Assembly: GCA_028285345.1 (NCBI GenBank)
Contig: JANQPT010000045.1
Location: 56,127-120,126, forward strand
Length of the DNA stretch: 64,000 nt
Source of the DNA: Planctomycetales bacterium
GTDB taxonomy: Bacteria > Planctomycetota > Planctomycetia > Planctomycetales > Planctomycetaceae
Direction of reading: 5' to 3'
Position numbers and translations under genes: made by a program. A model generated the notes under the pieces. That model was not told the DNA's origin. It saw only the letters and a program-made list of their open reading frames with translations, and made no database searches. Numbering within the stretch: position 1 is the stretch's first letter; each line of letters starts with the position of its first letter. Shown in pieces: positions 17,972-26,190 of the stretch.

Positions 17972-18196
17972 ATGCCGCTCTACGAGTATTCCTGCTCCAC
18001 ATGTCAGTGTGAGTTCGAAGCATTGGTTCGCAATGGTGAACCGCTCTCGTGTCCCGATTGCGGAGCTAACAACTTGCAAAGGTTGCTCAGTGCGCCGGCT
18101 GCACATGGTCCGAGCAAGTCGTCGGAACTGCCGATTTCGTCAGCGTGCCCGCCATCGGATGCTCCGCCATGCGGTCCCGGATGCTGCCGCATGTGA
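17972..18196 (+). CDS. FmdB-family zinc ribbon protein
   Basis: 74 residues from ATG 17972 (MPLYEYSCSTCQCEFEAL, the family's usual opening). Two CxxC knuckles, CSTC and CPDC, form a zinc ribbon; FmdB relatives are putative regulators of unknown mechanism. The C-terminus adds an unusual Cys/Pro-rich tail ending CGPGCCRM. The start of the following GNAT gene is best placed after this gene rather than overlapping it. Confidence 0.88.
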   Translation: MPLYEYSCSTCQCEFEALVRNGEPLSCPDCGANNLQRLLSAPAAHGPSKSSELPISSACPPSDAPPCGPGCCRM

Positions 18197-18281
18197 CGTT
18201 GAATTCGCAGGAGCGTCGGTTTATCCTCCGATCGTAGGGTTTCAGCCCCATGCTCTTTCCGGGTCGCAGCAACCACCCCCT

Positions 18282-19202
18282 ATGGTCACCGTTCAGCCTG
18301 CTGTCGGCGATGACATCGATATTGCGCTGCGGTTCCTGACCCAGCAACTGCCTGCGGAGGAACAGCGGCAGCAGATCGCGGCCACATTGAGTGCCGCCGC
18401 CGCGGGCGAGCTGTCTCTGGACGGACTGTTGTTGGCGCGACGCGACCATCGCCCCGTCGGCGCCCTGTTAACGCTCCTTCAAGACGGCGGGTGTGCGTCG
18501 TTGTGGCCTCCTGAAGTCGCCGTCGAGCAAGATGTCGATGTCGCAGACGCGCTCCTACAATCTGCCATTGGCCGATTGAGTTCGGCAAACGTGACGTTCA
18601 TACAATCGATCGTCGAACGGGAGGAACTCGAGGGGCGCCGGCTATTGGACAAAAACGGCGTCCCTTATCTCACCGATTTGGTCTTTATGGAGCGAAATCT
18701 GAACCTTGCCATGCCGGAGTGCGGAGCGGAATTGGAGTTCATCACCTACGATCAGCAGACGCATCGCCAATTTGTTGACCTCCTGCAGCGCACGTATCGC
18801 GCGACGCTTGATTGCCCCGAGCTTGACGGAATGCGGACGGCTGAACAGGCCTTGGAGGGACATCGCGGTACGGGAACGTTACACCCTGAATACTGGCGGC
18901 TGTTTCGACGTGATGGCAACGACGTCGGCGTACTGTTACTCTCCGAACACGCCGACCAACGTGCCTGGGAACTTGTCTACATGGGTGTGGCCCCGGAAGC
19001 TCGGGGGAAAGGTATTGGCCGAGACATGTTGGCAATGACATTGCCCCTGCTGCCGCAGCAAACCTCGCCCACGATCTTCCTGGCCGTCGACGCCAGAAAT
19101 CACTATGCGACAGCAGCTTACGAGCGAATCGGGTTTGAGGTGATCGCCACGCGCGCGCTGCACCTGCGCTTATCAGGATCGCGCGGAGCGGGCCGCAATT
19201 AA
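18282..19202 (+). CDS. GNAT-family N-acetyltransferase
   Basis: 306 residues from ATG 18282 (MVTVQPAVGDDIDIALRFL). The frame stays open back to 18009, but that would overlap the zinc ribbon gene and gives basic, low-quality sequence. The C-terminal half has acetyl-CoA-binding motif A, VYMGVAPEARGKGIGRDML, then DARNHYATAAYERIGFEV, both diagnostic. The N-terminal half (about 140 residues) resembles a degenerate second GNAT fold (LLLARRDHRPVGALLTLLQDG). It acetylates an unknown amine substrate. It precedes dnaA with a 349-bp gap. Confidence 0.85.
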   Translation: MVTVQPAVGDDIDIALRFLTQQLPAEEQRQQIAATLSAAAAGELSLDGLLLARRDHRPVGALLTLLQDGGCASLWPPEVAVEQDVDVADALLQSAIGRLSSANVTFIQSIVEREELEGRRLLDKNGVPYLTDLVFMERNLNLAMPECGAELEFITYDQQTHRQFVDLLQRTYRATLDCPELDGMRTAEQALEGHRGTGTLHPEYWRLFRRDGNDVGVLLLSEHADQRAWELVYMGVAPEARGKGIGRDMLAMTLPLLPQQTSPTIFLAVDARNHYATAAYERIGFEVIATRALHLRLSGSRGAGRN

Positions 19203-19551
19203 CAAGTTCTTCACAACCAGATTTGGTGCTGCGATTTTTTTTGCGCGCGGATTGGGGCGGGAATTCAGGAGCGGAATGACAATTCTGAATCAATTGTAAT
19301 TTCCATCTCAGAACTTTGAGATTTTGGTTTGACACGTGCGCCGTCCCCGATAGGATCGGAATCACCGAGTAAGTAAATCCTATCACGTGGCGACGAAGCA
19401 GTTGGTGCCTGATTCGCTGCCGCGTTCATCAATCCCGCAGCAACGCTACGTTCCCTCGCAAGACATTCGAGGCTCTGGCAACGGATGCCGTCGTTGAGAT
19501 CCTCCCCAAGGAGGCGAGGAGCGTAGACCGTGCGCGTTTGGGGGTAGCACG
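19203..19551. other. AT-richer dnaA upstream region with small inverted repeats
   Basis: 349 bp without a gene. The part before the promoter is richer in A and T than its surroundings and holds short inverted repeats: ACAATT/AATTGT (19279-19284, 19292-19297) and ATCTCA/TGAGAT (19305-19322). I found no match to the DnaA box TTATCCACA and no cluster of near-matches, so an origin of replication here is not supported by sequence alone. Confidence 0.5.
19329..19384 (+). promoter_or_regulatory. Candidate dnaA promoter with inverted repeat
   Basis: Perfect -35 TTGACA (19329-19334), 16-nt spacer, -10 TAGGAT (19351-19356). The -10 box is part of an 8-bp arm GATAGGAT (19349-19356) whose exact reverse complement ATCCTATC lies at 19377-19384, and CACGTG occurs at 19333-19338 and 19384-19389. 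The arrangement suggests a regulator site covering the start of transcription; the regulator is unknown. The leader before dnaA would be about 190 nt. Confidence 0.55.
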
Positions 19552-20970
19552 ATGCAGCCCAATACGATCGCGTTTGAGTCGACGCCTGAGTGCGCCGAAG
19601 AGCAAATCCTTCGTGAGTTGAATGCCGCGCTGGGAGACCAGGCGTTCCGGCATTGGTTTGACCAGAAGGTCTCGCTCACAATTGAAGGCGACGAGCTCAC
19701 GCTCGGAGTGGCCAGTCCCTTCATGGTGGACTGGTTTGTCAAACAGTTTCGCGAATCGGCCCATCAGGCCGTCCAATCCGTGTTGGGTCCTTCGTCCCGC
19801 GTGAGATTCGCAGTCGATGCCGAGATTGCCCGCCGCCAGTTACAAGCCGGCGACGAGGAGCGAAAACCCGCCCGGCCGCAAGCGCCGACGGCATCACAAC
19901 AGAGCTCGAAGCGTCGACAACGCCGACCTGCTCGCCGCTATGCCGATTTGCGGGAGTTTATCGAAGGCCCCTGCAACGACATGGCTCTGACAGCCGCGTG
20001 GCAGGTGTGCAACTCGTCCGATTCGAGATTCAACCCGCTCTTCGTCCACGGTCCGGTGGGAACGGGCAAGACGCACTTGCTGGAGGGGATTTATCGCCAC
20101 ATACGAACCGAGCATCCCCAATGGCAGGCCGTGTTGCTGTCGGCAGAATCGTTCGCGAACTATTTCACGGGCGCACTAAAGGACCATTCGCTGCCGAGCT
20201 TTCGACAACGATTTCGCACGGTCGATTTACTATTGGTGGACGACGTTGATTTCTTCGGCGGCAAGCGCGTCATTCAGGAGGAATTCCTTAACACGTTCAA
20301 ACAGCTCACCGACAACGGCGGACAAGTCATCTTATCCGGGAATCAGCATCCGCGTCTGTTGACCAAATTCAGCGACGAACTGAAATCTCGCTTGCTATCG
20401 GGCATGGTCTGCCGCTTGGATGCTCCGGATGCCGAGACGCGACGAGCCATCGTGCACCACAAATCGAGACGGTTGCCTGGCTCGTTTTCCCAGGAAGCAT
20501 TGGATTTCGTCGCCGACCGGTTTCGCAACAACGTCCGCGAACTGGAAGGCGCGCTTCACTGCCTGCAAACATATTATTCGATGACCGGCCGCCGCGTGGC
20601 GTTAACGGCCGCACAGCGCGTGTTGACCGATCTGGAGCGCGACTGCATCCGCGTGATCCGCATGGCTGACGTGGAACAAGCAGTCTGCACGATGTTTGGC
20701 ATTGATGCCGATCAGTTGAGGTCCTCCAATCGTGGTCGATCGGTCAGCCAACCGCGCATGCTGGCGATGTATCTCACGCGCAAACATACCCGCGCGGCGT
20801 ACAGCGAGATCGGCGGGTACTTCGGCGGTCGCAAACATAGCACCGTCATTTCCGCGGAGAAAAAAATCGCCGGGTGGGTCCAGCGTGCCGAGACCATTCA
20901 AGTCGCTTCGCAAACTTGGCCGGTCCGAGACGTACTCGAGGCACTGGAGCAACAATTGCAGGTCGGCTAG
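19552..20970 (+). CDS. dnaA: Chromosomal replication initiator DnaA
   Basis: 472 residues, the normal length. Domain I spans about 1-90 (QAFRHWFDQKVSL...VDWFVKQF). A charged linker follows. The AAA+ domain has Walker A GPVGTGKTH (about 167-175) and Walker B LLLVDDVDFF (about 226-235). Domain IV carries the DNA-binding signature (RMLAMYLTRKHTRAAYSEIGGYFGGRKHSTV, split by the helix-turn-helix), which contacts DnaA boxes. DnaA melts the origin to start replication. It is complete with no lost key residue. Unlike many bacteria, dnaN, recF and gyrB do not follow; the neighbours are a zinc-finger membrane protein and scpB. Separation of dnaA from the origin, or a second dnaA, is possible. Confidence 0.95.
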   Translation: MQPNTIAFESTPECAEEQILRELNAALGDQAFRHWFDQKVSLTIEGDELTLGVASPFMVDWFVKQFRESAHQAVQSVLGPSSRVRFAVDAEIARRQLQAGDEERKPARPQAPTASQQSSKRRQRRPARRYADLREFIEGPCNDMALTAAWQVCNSSDSRFNPLFVHGPVGTGKTHLLEGIYRHIRTEHPQWQAVLLSAESFANYFTGALKDHSLPSFRQRFRTVDLLLVDDVDFFGGKRVIQEEFLNTFKQLTDNGGQVILSGNQHPRLLTKFSDELKSRLLSGMVCRLDAPDAETRRAIVHHKSRRLPGSFSQEALDFVADRFRNNVRELEGALHCLQTYYSMTGRRVALTAAQRVLTDLERDCIRVIRMADVEQAVCTMFGIDADQLRSSNRGRSVSQPRMLAMYLTRKHTRAAYSEIGGYFGGRKHSTVISAEKKIAGWVQRAETIQVASQTWPVRDVLEALEQQLQVG

Positions 20971-21234
20971 GGCACTCCGTCCTCGACTTTCTGCACGTGT
21001 TTTCTGTCAAAACGCCCCAATCACGCCCTCTGTGGGGTACCTTACAGACATCTGTATCGGGATTACCGATCATACGTTGATGTCTTCCCTTTCTCCGCAG
21101 ATTATCATAAAACATCTGAGCCGCGCTTGTCTGATCTGTTGTGCACGACGCGCGGCAAGACTCGTTTGACATCTTCTGAGAACTGGAAACGGGCGTCAAA
21201 CGTAGCGTTGAGAAGTGTTTTCGCGAAGGTGGCG

Positions 21235-21669
21235 ATGAACGAGAAACGGCCCGATGACAAGTTGTGGGGCGATTGTCCTTCCGGCGAAATGAACCGGTTG
21301 GTGACTGGGTTGCGCGCAAAACGCCGCATGCACCACCTAAGAATCGCGGCTGGAATCTCCACCGCCGTCGTACTGTTGATTGTCGCAGGGAATCTCGCGG
21401 TTTCGACGCATGACGATCCGGTGATCGGCGGAATCTCGTGCCAAAAGGTCGAATCTCTAGCTCAGGACTATTTGGACAACAAACTCGACGAGGAATTGAC
21501 CGCTCGCGTCAAACAGCACGTTAAGAAATGCCGACATTGCCGCCAGGAGTTCCAGCGGATGCGCGACGAGCGTGATCAGGGAAAGGTCGCCGACGCCGTG
21601 GAACAGAGCCGGGATCGAAACGCTGCGTGGATTCGCGAGCACCGGCTCATTGCCGATTCCATGCGTTGA
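21235..21669 (+). CDS. Zinc-finger membrane protein, anti-sigma-like
   Basis: 144 residues from ATG 21235; earlier in-frame codons extend into non-coding sequence. A basic N-terminal segment (LRAKRRMHHLR) precedes one transmembrane helix (about residues 37-55, IAAGISTAVVLLIVAGNLAV). After it comes a zf-HC2/ZAS motif: Cys at about 65, then HVKKCRHC. The order membrane helix then zinc finger is the reverse of the classical anti-sigma layout, and the basic residues predict the finger outside the cytoplasm. No sigma gene adjoins it. It may be an anti-sigma relative or a distinct redox or zinc protein. Confidence 0.7.
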   Translation: MNEKRPDDKLWGDCPSGEMNRLVTGLRAKRRMHHLRIAAGISTAVVLLIVAGNLAVSTHDDPVIGGISCQKVESLAQDYLDNKLDEELTARVKQHVKKCRHCRQEFQRMRDERDQGKVADAVEQSRDRNAAWIREHRLIADSMR

Positions 21670-21849
21670 CTGACGCTTTGTCGAAGATCGGACTTATCCG
21701 GCAATCGGCGGCTGCCTGATGGGTGGACCCGGGCTTGAGGCAAATCGCCAATCTGAGATATATTTCCGCCCGCGATTGCGACGAATGGATTCCTTGCGTC
21801 GCACCCCTAACAGTCTTGCGCGTCTGTTGACAGTTTCACGGCGGCCTTC

Positions 21850-22656
21850 ATGGATGAGCCCCTCGCACCTGACCAGCCAACTCCAGTTCCGGATGATTCT
21901 CCGTCTTTGGAGAACGTGCAGCATGATCTCGATGCCGACCTCGAGATGTCGGCCGATGAGATCGATGAGCAGTACCGCCGCGCTGTCGAAGCACTGAACG
22001 ATGCCGATTGGGACGTTCCCGCAGGCGACGCGGTCGCGACTGAGGCCGCCGAGCAACACGAGTCGACCCAACCCGAAGAACCGGCCTCGAAACAGGCGTC
22101 GACTGATGAGGACGGCGCGGAGCGGACGAACCCGCGTTTTACGCCGATGCAGATTCTCGAGGCGGCGCTCTTTGTCGGCGGCACGCCGCTCTCATCAAAG
22201 AAATTGGCCTCATTGCTGGGAGACAGTTTCGACAGCACGGCGGTGCAGGCTCTCGTTGATGAGCTCAATCACACGTATGACGACGAGGCCCGGCCATATG
22301 AGGTCCAACTCGGCGAAGGCGGCTACAACCTGTCGCTGCGGGAGAGTTATGCTCGTGTCCGCGACCGGACATTTGGAATCGGCCCCCGCGAAGTCCGACT
22401 CTCCCAGGATGCCCTCGAAGTCCTGGCGTTTGTCGCCTACCAACAACCGGTCACCCGCGAGGAGACTGAGCAGACCGGCAAACAAAACGCCGGCAGCCTG
22501 CTAAGTCAACTCGTCCGCCGGCAATTGATTGCCGTACATCGCGATAGCGAGAACCCCAAGCTGGTGCACTATCGAACAACCGATCGGTTCCTTTCGGTGT
22601 TCGGAATCGGCGGCATCGATGAATTGCCGCTGGTCGATGCTCTGGCATCGAAGTAG
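21850..22656 (+). CDS. scpB: Segregation and condensation protein B (ScpB)
   Basis: 268 residues. An acidic N-terminal extension of about 95 residues is followed by the ScpB double winged-helix core: MQILEAALFVGGTPLSSKKLASLL, then YEVQLGEGGYNLSLR, then VRLSQDALEVLAFVAYQQPVTREETEQ and the C-terminal YRTTDRFLSVFGI. ScpB binds ScpA and SMC to form condensin, which organises the chromosome. The ScpA gene is not in the window. The acidic extension makes it longer than the typical protein of about 200 residues. It ends 15 bp from the convergent oxidoreductase gene. Confidence 0.93.
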   Translation: MDEPLAPDQPTPVPDDSPSLENVQHDLDADLEMSADEIDEQYRRAVEALNDADWDVPAGDAVATEAAEQHESTQPEEPASKQASTDEDGAERTNPRFTPMQILEAALFVGGTPLSSKKLASLLGDSFDSTAVQALVDELNHTYDDEARPYEVQLGEGGYNLSLRESYARVRDRTFGIGPREVRLSQDALEVLAFVAYQQPVTREETEQTGKQNAGSLLSQLVRRQLIAVHRDSENPKLVHYRTTDRFLSVFGIGGIDELPLVDALASK

Positions 22657-22671
22657 TTGCCGCGATGCAGG

Positions 22672-25641
22672 TTAATCCTTGTGCGTTGTCTGCATTTGTT
22701 GGGCAATTAGCTCCACCGGATGTAGAGCCTGTACGCCGATTGCATCGGCCAACTGGTGGCGGCATGAGAAGCCGGGTGCGAGAATGGGGCCGCCGGTGTG
22801 TGCTTCCGCTGCCGGGAAGAGGACGCGGCCTCCGATATTCATACTGATGTCGTAATGTTCATAGCCGAACGATCCCGCCATCCCGCAGCAGCCGGAATTG
22901 ACCTCGTCCACGGATAGCTCGGGAATTCGCGCGAGGAGCGATTTGGTTGCCGCCGTGCCGACCAGCGCTTTCTGCTGGCAGTGGCCATGCAGTAGCGCCG
23001 ATTGCGGGAGCGGCGCCAGGTCAACGTCCCATTCATTTCGATCGGCACGCGCGGCGAGCCAGTTGTCGATCAAGAAACTGCGTTCGCGGACTCGCCGCGA
23101 CGTTTCGGTCGGCACCAGATCGGGATATTCATCGACGAGCGACAACACACAGCTCGGCTCACAGCCCAGGATCGGCACGGACTCTGACGAGATTTGATCC
23201 AGCCGGGCAAGATTTGCCTCGACCAAAGATTTCCCGCGCTTGATCAACCCCTTGGAAAACAGGGGCCGGCCGCAACAAGGCAGTCCCGCGAGCCTGACTC
23301 GATAGCCGGCCGATTCCAGAATGGTGAGTGCCGCTTGATTGATCTGCGGCTCGCAATAGCTTGTCAGACAGTCGTCCAGCAAGACGACGTCGCCGCGTTG
23401 ACCCGCGTGCGGATGCGGAGCATGTTTGCGAAACCAGCGTCTGAAGTGTGCGCGGTGAAACGTGGGCAAGTTTCGGCGGCGGTCGACGCCGAATAGTTTT
23501 TCCGTCAACCAAGCGGCGCCGGGCAACTTGGCCATCCAATTCGACAAAGGCGCCAAATGGGAACCGAGCCGGTTGATCCTCCAGGTCTGCGCCATCATCT
23601 GCGTCCCCAGCGAGGGCCGATGCCGTTGGTAGTATTGTGCCAGGAATTCGACTTTGAGTTTGGCGACGTCCACGTTCGAGGGACATTCCGCCTTGCAGCC
23701 TTTGCACATCAGGCACAGATCCATCACGTCGTACATCCGCTTTGACGTCAGTGAACCCTCGGGCAGTTGTCCGGAGAGCGCCAGCCGCAGGGCGTTGGCC
23801 CGGCCGCGCGTGGAGTGCTCCTCGTCACCTGTTGCCATGAATGAGGGGCACATTGTGCCGGTGTTCGTCTTTCGGCAAACCCCGGAACCGTTGCACAACT
23901 CGGCTGCCGCCAGGAAACCGCTCCCTAGCGAGTCAGCGATCTCGGCTTCGCGGGAGAAGTCCAAAAACGTCTCGATTTCTCCACCCTGGTAGCCCGGACC
24001 GTAGCGCAGGCTCTCTGTTGGCGACTCACTGCCGACAATCTTACCGGGGTTCATCAGTCCCCGTGGATCGAACAGTTGTTTGACTTCCTGGAACGCGGCA
24101 TAAATTTGCGGGCCGAACAATTCACGGTTGTGGTAACTCCGCGCCAATCCGTCGCCATGTTCGCCCGACATTGAACCGTGGAACTCACGAACCAATCCGG
24201 CAACCTCATCAGAAATTGCCCTGAGCTTCTGCAAATCCTCGGCCGCTTTGGTATCGAGCATTGGCCGGAGGTGCAAACAGCCGACCGAGGCGTGTCCGTA
24301 GAATGAACCGACGACACCGTGCCGGTCCAAGATCTCCCGAAACCGCCGGGCGAAGTCAGACACTTGTGACGGATCGACTGCCGGATCCTCAACAAATGCG
24401 ATCGGCTTGCGGGCGCCGGGAATGCTCAGCAGCAACGGCGCGCTCGCTTTTCGGCAATTCCAGATGCGGTCTCGCTGCTCCGGATCGGTCGCCGGGATAA
24501 TTCGTTCGAGGCCCTCCCAGCCGCCGAGAACTTCACCCAGCCGGTCCAGCCGTTCGTCGACCTCTGCAACCGTCTCGCCGCTGAATTCCACAATCAACAA
24601 TGCCGCAGGCGTGCCCTCGACAAAGTCGAGATAGCTGCGGTATTCCAAATTGGCGCGGGACAACTCGACAATATAGTGATCGAGCATCTCGATCGCCGAG
24701 GGTTGCAACTCCAAAATCGTGGTGACGGACTTCAATGCAGCATCGATGGTGCGGAATTGCAGGCAGGCAACAGCCCGCTGCTTGGGCAAGGGGACGGCAT
24801 GCAACACGGCCTCGGTGACGGTTCCCAGCGTTCCTTCAGAGCCGACGATCAATTTCGCCAGATTAAATTCCCGCCGGTCGGGCCAGTCGGAATCGAGCCC
24901 CGCCGGCGTGGGCGCGACCGGCACCTTGTCTTGCAGTTCCGGCACAAACGCGTCCAGATTGTAGCCGCTCACCCGCCGCAGAATTCGCGGATAGCGGGCC
25001 ACGATTTCTTCACAATTCTCATGCAGAATCGCCGGCAGCCGGCGATAGATTTCGCCCTCGGTGGTCTCGAGTTCCCGTTTGGACTGCAGTTGGACATCGT
25101 CCAGCGGCTCACAGTGCAATTCTGTGCCGTCCGCCAAAATTACGTCGAGCGAGCGCACATGATCGATGGTTTTCCCGTGCCGCACGCTGCGCGACCCGGC
25201 CGAATTATTGCCGATCATGCCGCCCAGTGCGGCGCGGCTGCTGGTCGACACATCGGGGCCGAATTGCAGTCCATGTGCTGCGAGCGCCAAGTTGAGCTGG
25301 TCCAGCACGACACCGGGTTCGATACGTACCAACCGCTGCTGTGGGTCGATGTCCAGGATGCGGTTCATGTACTTGGAAAAGTCAATCACGATCGCGGCGG
25401 CGACTGTTTGCCCGGACAGGCTAGTGCCTCCGCCGCGGGGAAGAATCGGCACTCCCAGGTCGGCGGCGATCTGAATCGTGGCGCGCACATCGTCCCTGGA
25501 CCTAGGCAGCACCACCCCGAGAGGTGCAATCTGATAAATACTGGCGTCGGTGCTGTACAAGCCGCGGCTGACGTCGTCAAACAGCACGTCGCCGGAAACG
25601 TGGGCGCGCAGACGGGATTCAAGTTCTGAGGGTGTGGACAT
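22672..25641 (-). CDS. YdiJ-like FAD and Fe-S oxidoreductase
   Basis: 989 residues. The N-terminal FAD-binding domain (FAD_binding_4) includes PRGGGTSLSGQTV (about 69-81) and GGMIGNNSAGSRS; an FAD-oxidase C-terminal domain follows to about residue 530. Then come ferredoxin-like cysteines (CNGSGVCRKTNTGTMCPSF; CLMCKGCKAECPSN) and two CCG domains (LLDDCLTSYC...CCGRPLF and HGHCQQKAL...CCGMAGSFG). This is the layout of the E. coli YdiJ and glycolate/D-lactate/D-2-hydroxyglutarate dehydrogenase group, which oxidises 2-hydroxyacids and passes electrons through Fe-S centres to the respiratory chain. The substrate is not readable. All cysteine motifs look intact. Confidence 0.92.
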   Translation of the reverse strand: MSTPSELESRLRAHVSGDVLFDDVSRGLYSTDASIYQIAPLGVVLPRSRDDVRATIQIAADLGVPILPRGGGTSLSGQTVAAAIVIDFSKYMNRILDIDPQQRLVRIEPGVVLDQLNLALAAHGLQFGPDVSTSSRAALGGMIGNNSAGSRSVRHGKTIDHVRSLDVILADGTELHCEPLDDVQLQSKRELETTEGEIYRRLPAILHENCEEIVARYPRILRRVSGYNLDAFVPELQDKVPVAPTPAGLDSDWPDRREFNLAKLIVGSEGTLGTVTEAVLHAVPLPKQRAVACLQFRTIDAALKSVTTILELQPSAIEMLDHYIVELSRANLEYRSYLDFVEGTPAALLIVEFSGETVAEVDERLDRLGEVLGGWEGLERIIPATDPEQRDRIWNCRKASAPLLLSIPGARKPIAFVEDPAVDPSQVSDFARRFREILDRHGVVGSFYGHASVGCLHLRPMLDTKAAEDLQKLRAISDEVAGLVREFHGSMSGEHGDGLARSYHNRELFGPQIYAAFQEVKQLFDPRGLMNPGKIVGSESPTESLRYGPGYQGGEIETFLDFSREAEIADSLGSGFLAAAELCNGSGVCRKTNTGTMCPSFMATGDEEHSTRGRANALRLALSGQLPEGSLTSKRMYDVMDLCLMCKGCKAECPSNVDVAKLKVEFLAQYYQRHRPSLGTQMMAQTWRINRLGSHLAPLSNWMAKLPGAAWLTEKLFGVDRRRNLPTFHRAHFRRWFRKHAPHPHAGQRGDVVLLDDCLTSYCEPQINQAALTILESAGYRVRLAGLPCCGRPLFSKGLIKRGKSLVEANLARLDQISSESVPILGCEPSCVLSLVDEYPDLVPTETSRRVRERSFLIDNWLAARADRNEWDVDLAPLPQSALLHGHCQQKALVGTAATKSLLARIPELSVDEVNSGCCGMAGSFGYEHYDISMNIGGRVLFPAAEAHTGGPILAPGFSCRHQLADAIGVQALHPVELIAQQMQTTHKD

Positions 25642-25730
25642 CGAATAGGCGTGGTTTCAGGAACTCAAAGGTCGTCGTGCCTTGGTTCTGGCACGGTAAG
25701 GCAGCTTCGCAGGGGATCGCTCTGAAATCG

Positions 25731-25750
25731 CACTGGCAAAGCCAGTGGCA
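25731..25750. repeat. REP-like hairpin
   Basis: CACTGGC (25731-25737) and GCCAGTG (25741-25747) form a perfect 7-bp stem with loop AAA, followed by GCAC. It lies between two minus-strand genes without a T-run. It resembles intergenic palindromes dispersed in planctomycete genomes; a count across the genome is needed to confirm. Confidence 0.45.
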
Positions 25751-25781
25751 CACTAATCGTTACCTTCGACAGAGCAGAAGT

Positions 25782-26174
25782 TCAACCCGCTTCGGAGTAG
25801 GCCTCGCGTTCAAACGGGTTGTCGCGGTAGCCGTCCTTACCCCGCAGCCACAAGACGGCCGAACAAAGCAAATAGGCGGGGCCGAACAGCGGTCCCCAGC
25901 GCGCGTATTGGCGGACATGCACCCATTCGTGATCGCGGACGACATCCAGCGCGTCGCTGCTGACGCCCAAAATCGTATGCCCCAAGGTCATCGCGATCGG
26001 ATTCACCGGCAATCGTTTCAGGAGAGGTGTCACCAAGCCGCCATAAAACTCCAGCGTGTGTTCGACGCGTCGAAATCGACCGCCCGTCATCAGGCCAATC
26101 AACCCCACGGCGATTCCCAACAGCGTCCAGGGAGACGCCCACAGTATTCCAAGCAGCATCAGCAACTTGCGCAT
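25782..26174 (-). CDS. Small membrane protein with HEXXH metalloprotease motif
   Basis: 130 residues. The start at 26174 is favoured over 26186 because GGAGG (26179-26183) lies just upstream of it. Two hydrophobic N-terminal segments (LLMLLGILWASPWTLLGIAVGLIGL, split at Pro15) and one near the end (GPAYLLCSAVLWL) suggest membrane association. The motif HEWVH (residues 82-86) gives the zinc ligands and catalytic Glu of zincin proteases; NPFEREAY near the C-terminus offers a possible third ligand. I do not recognise a named family. It starts 16 nt behind the phosphoesterase gene, so both are probably cotranscribed. Protease activity is unproven. Confidence 0.7.
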   Translation of the reverse strand: MRKLLMLLGILWASPWTLLGIAVGLIGLMTGGRFRRVEHTLEFYGGLVTPLLKRLPVNPIAMTLGHTILGVSSDALDVVRDHEWVHVRQYARWGPLFGPAYLLCSAVLWLRGKDGYRDNPFEREAYSEAG

Positions 26175-26190
26175 GTTGCCCTCCATCGCC

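Noticed and set aside
18009..18281. N-terminal extension of the GNAT gene
   Set aside because: Its translation is Arg-rich and overlaps the FmdB zinc-ribbon gene; the protein starting at 18282 begins cleanly.
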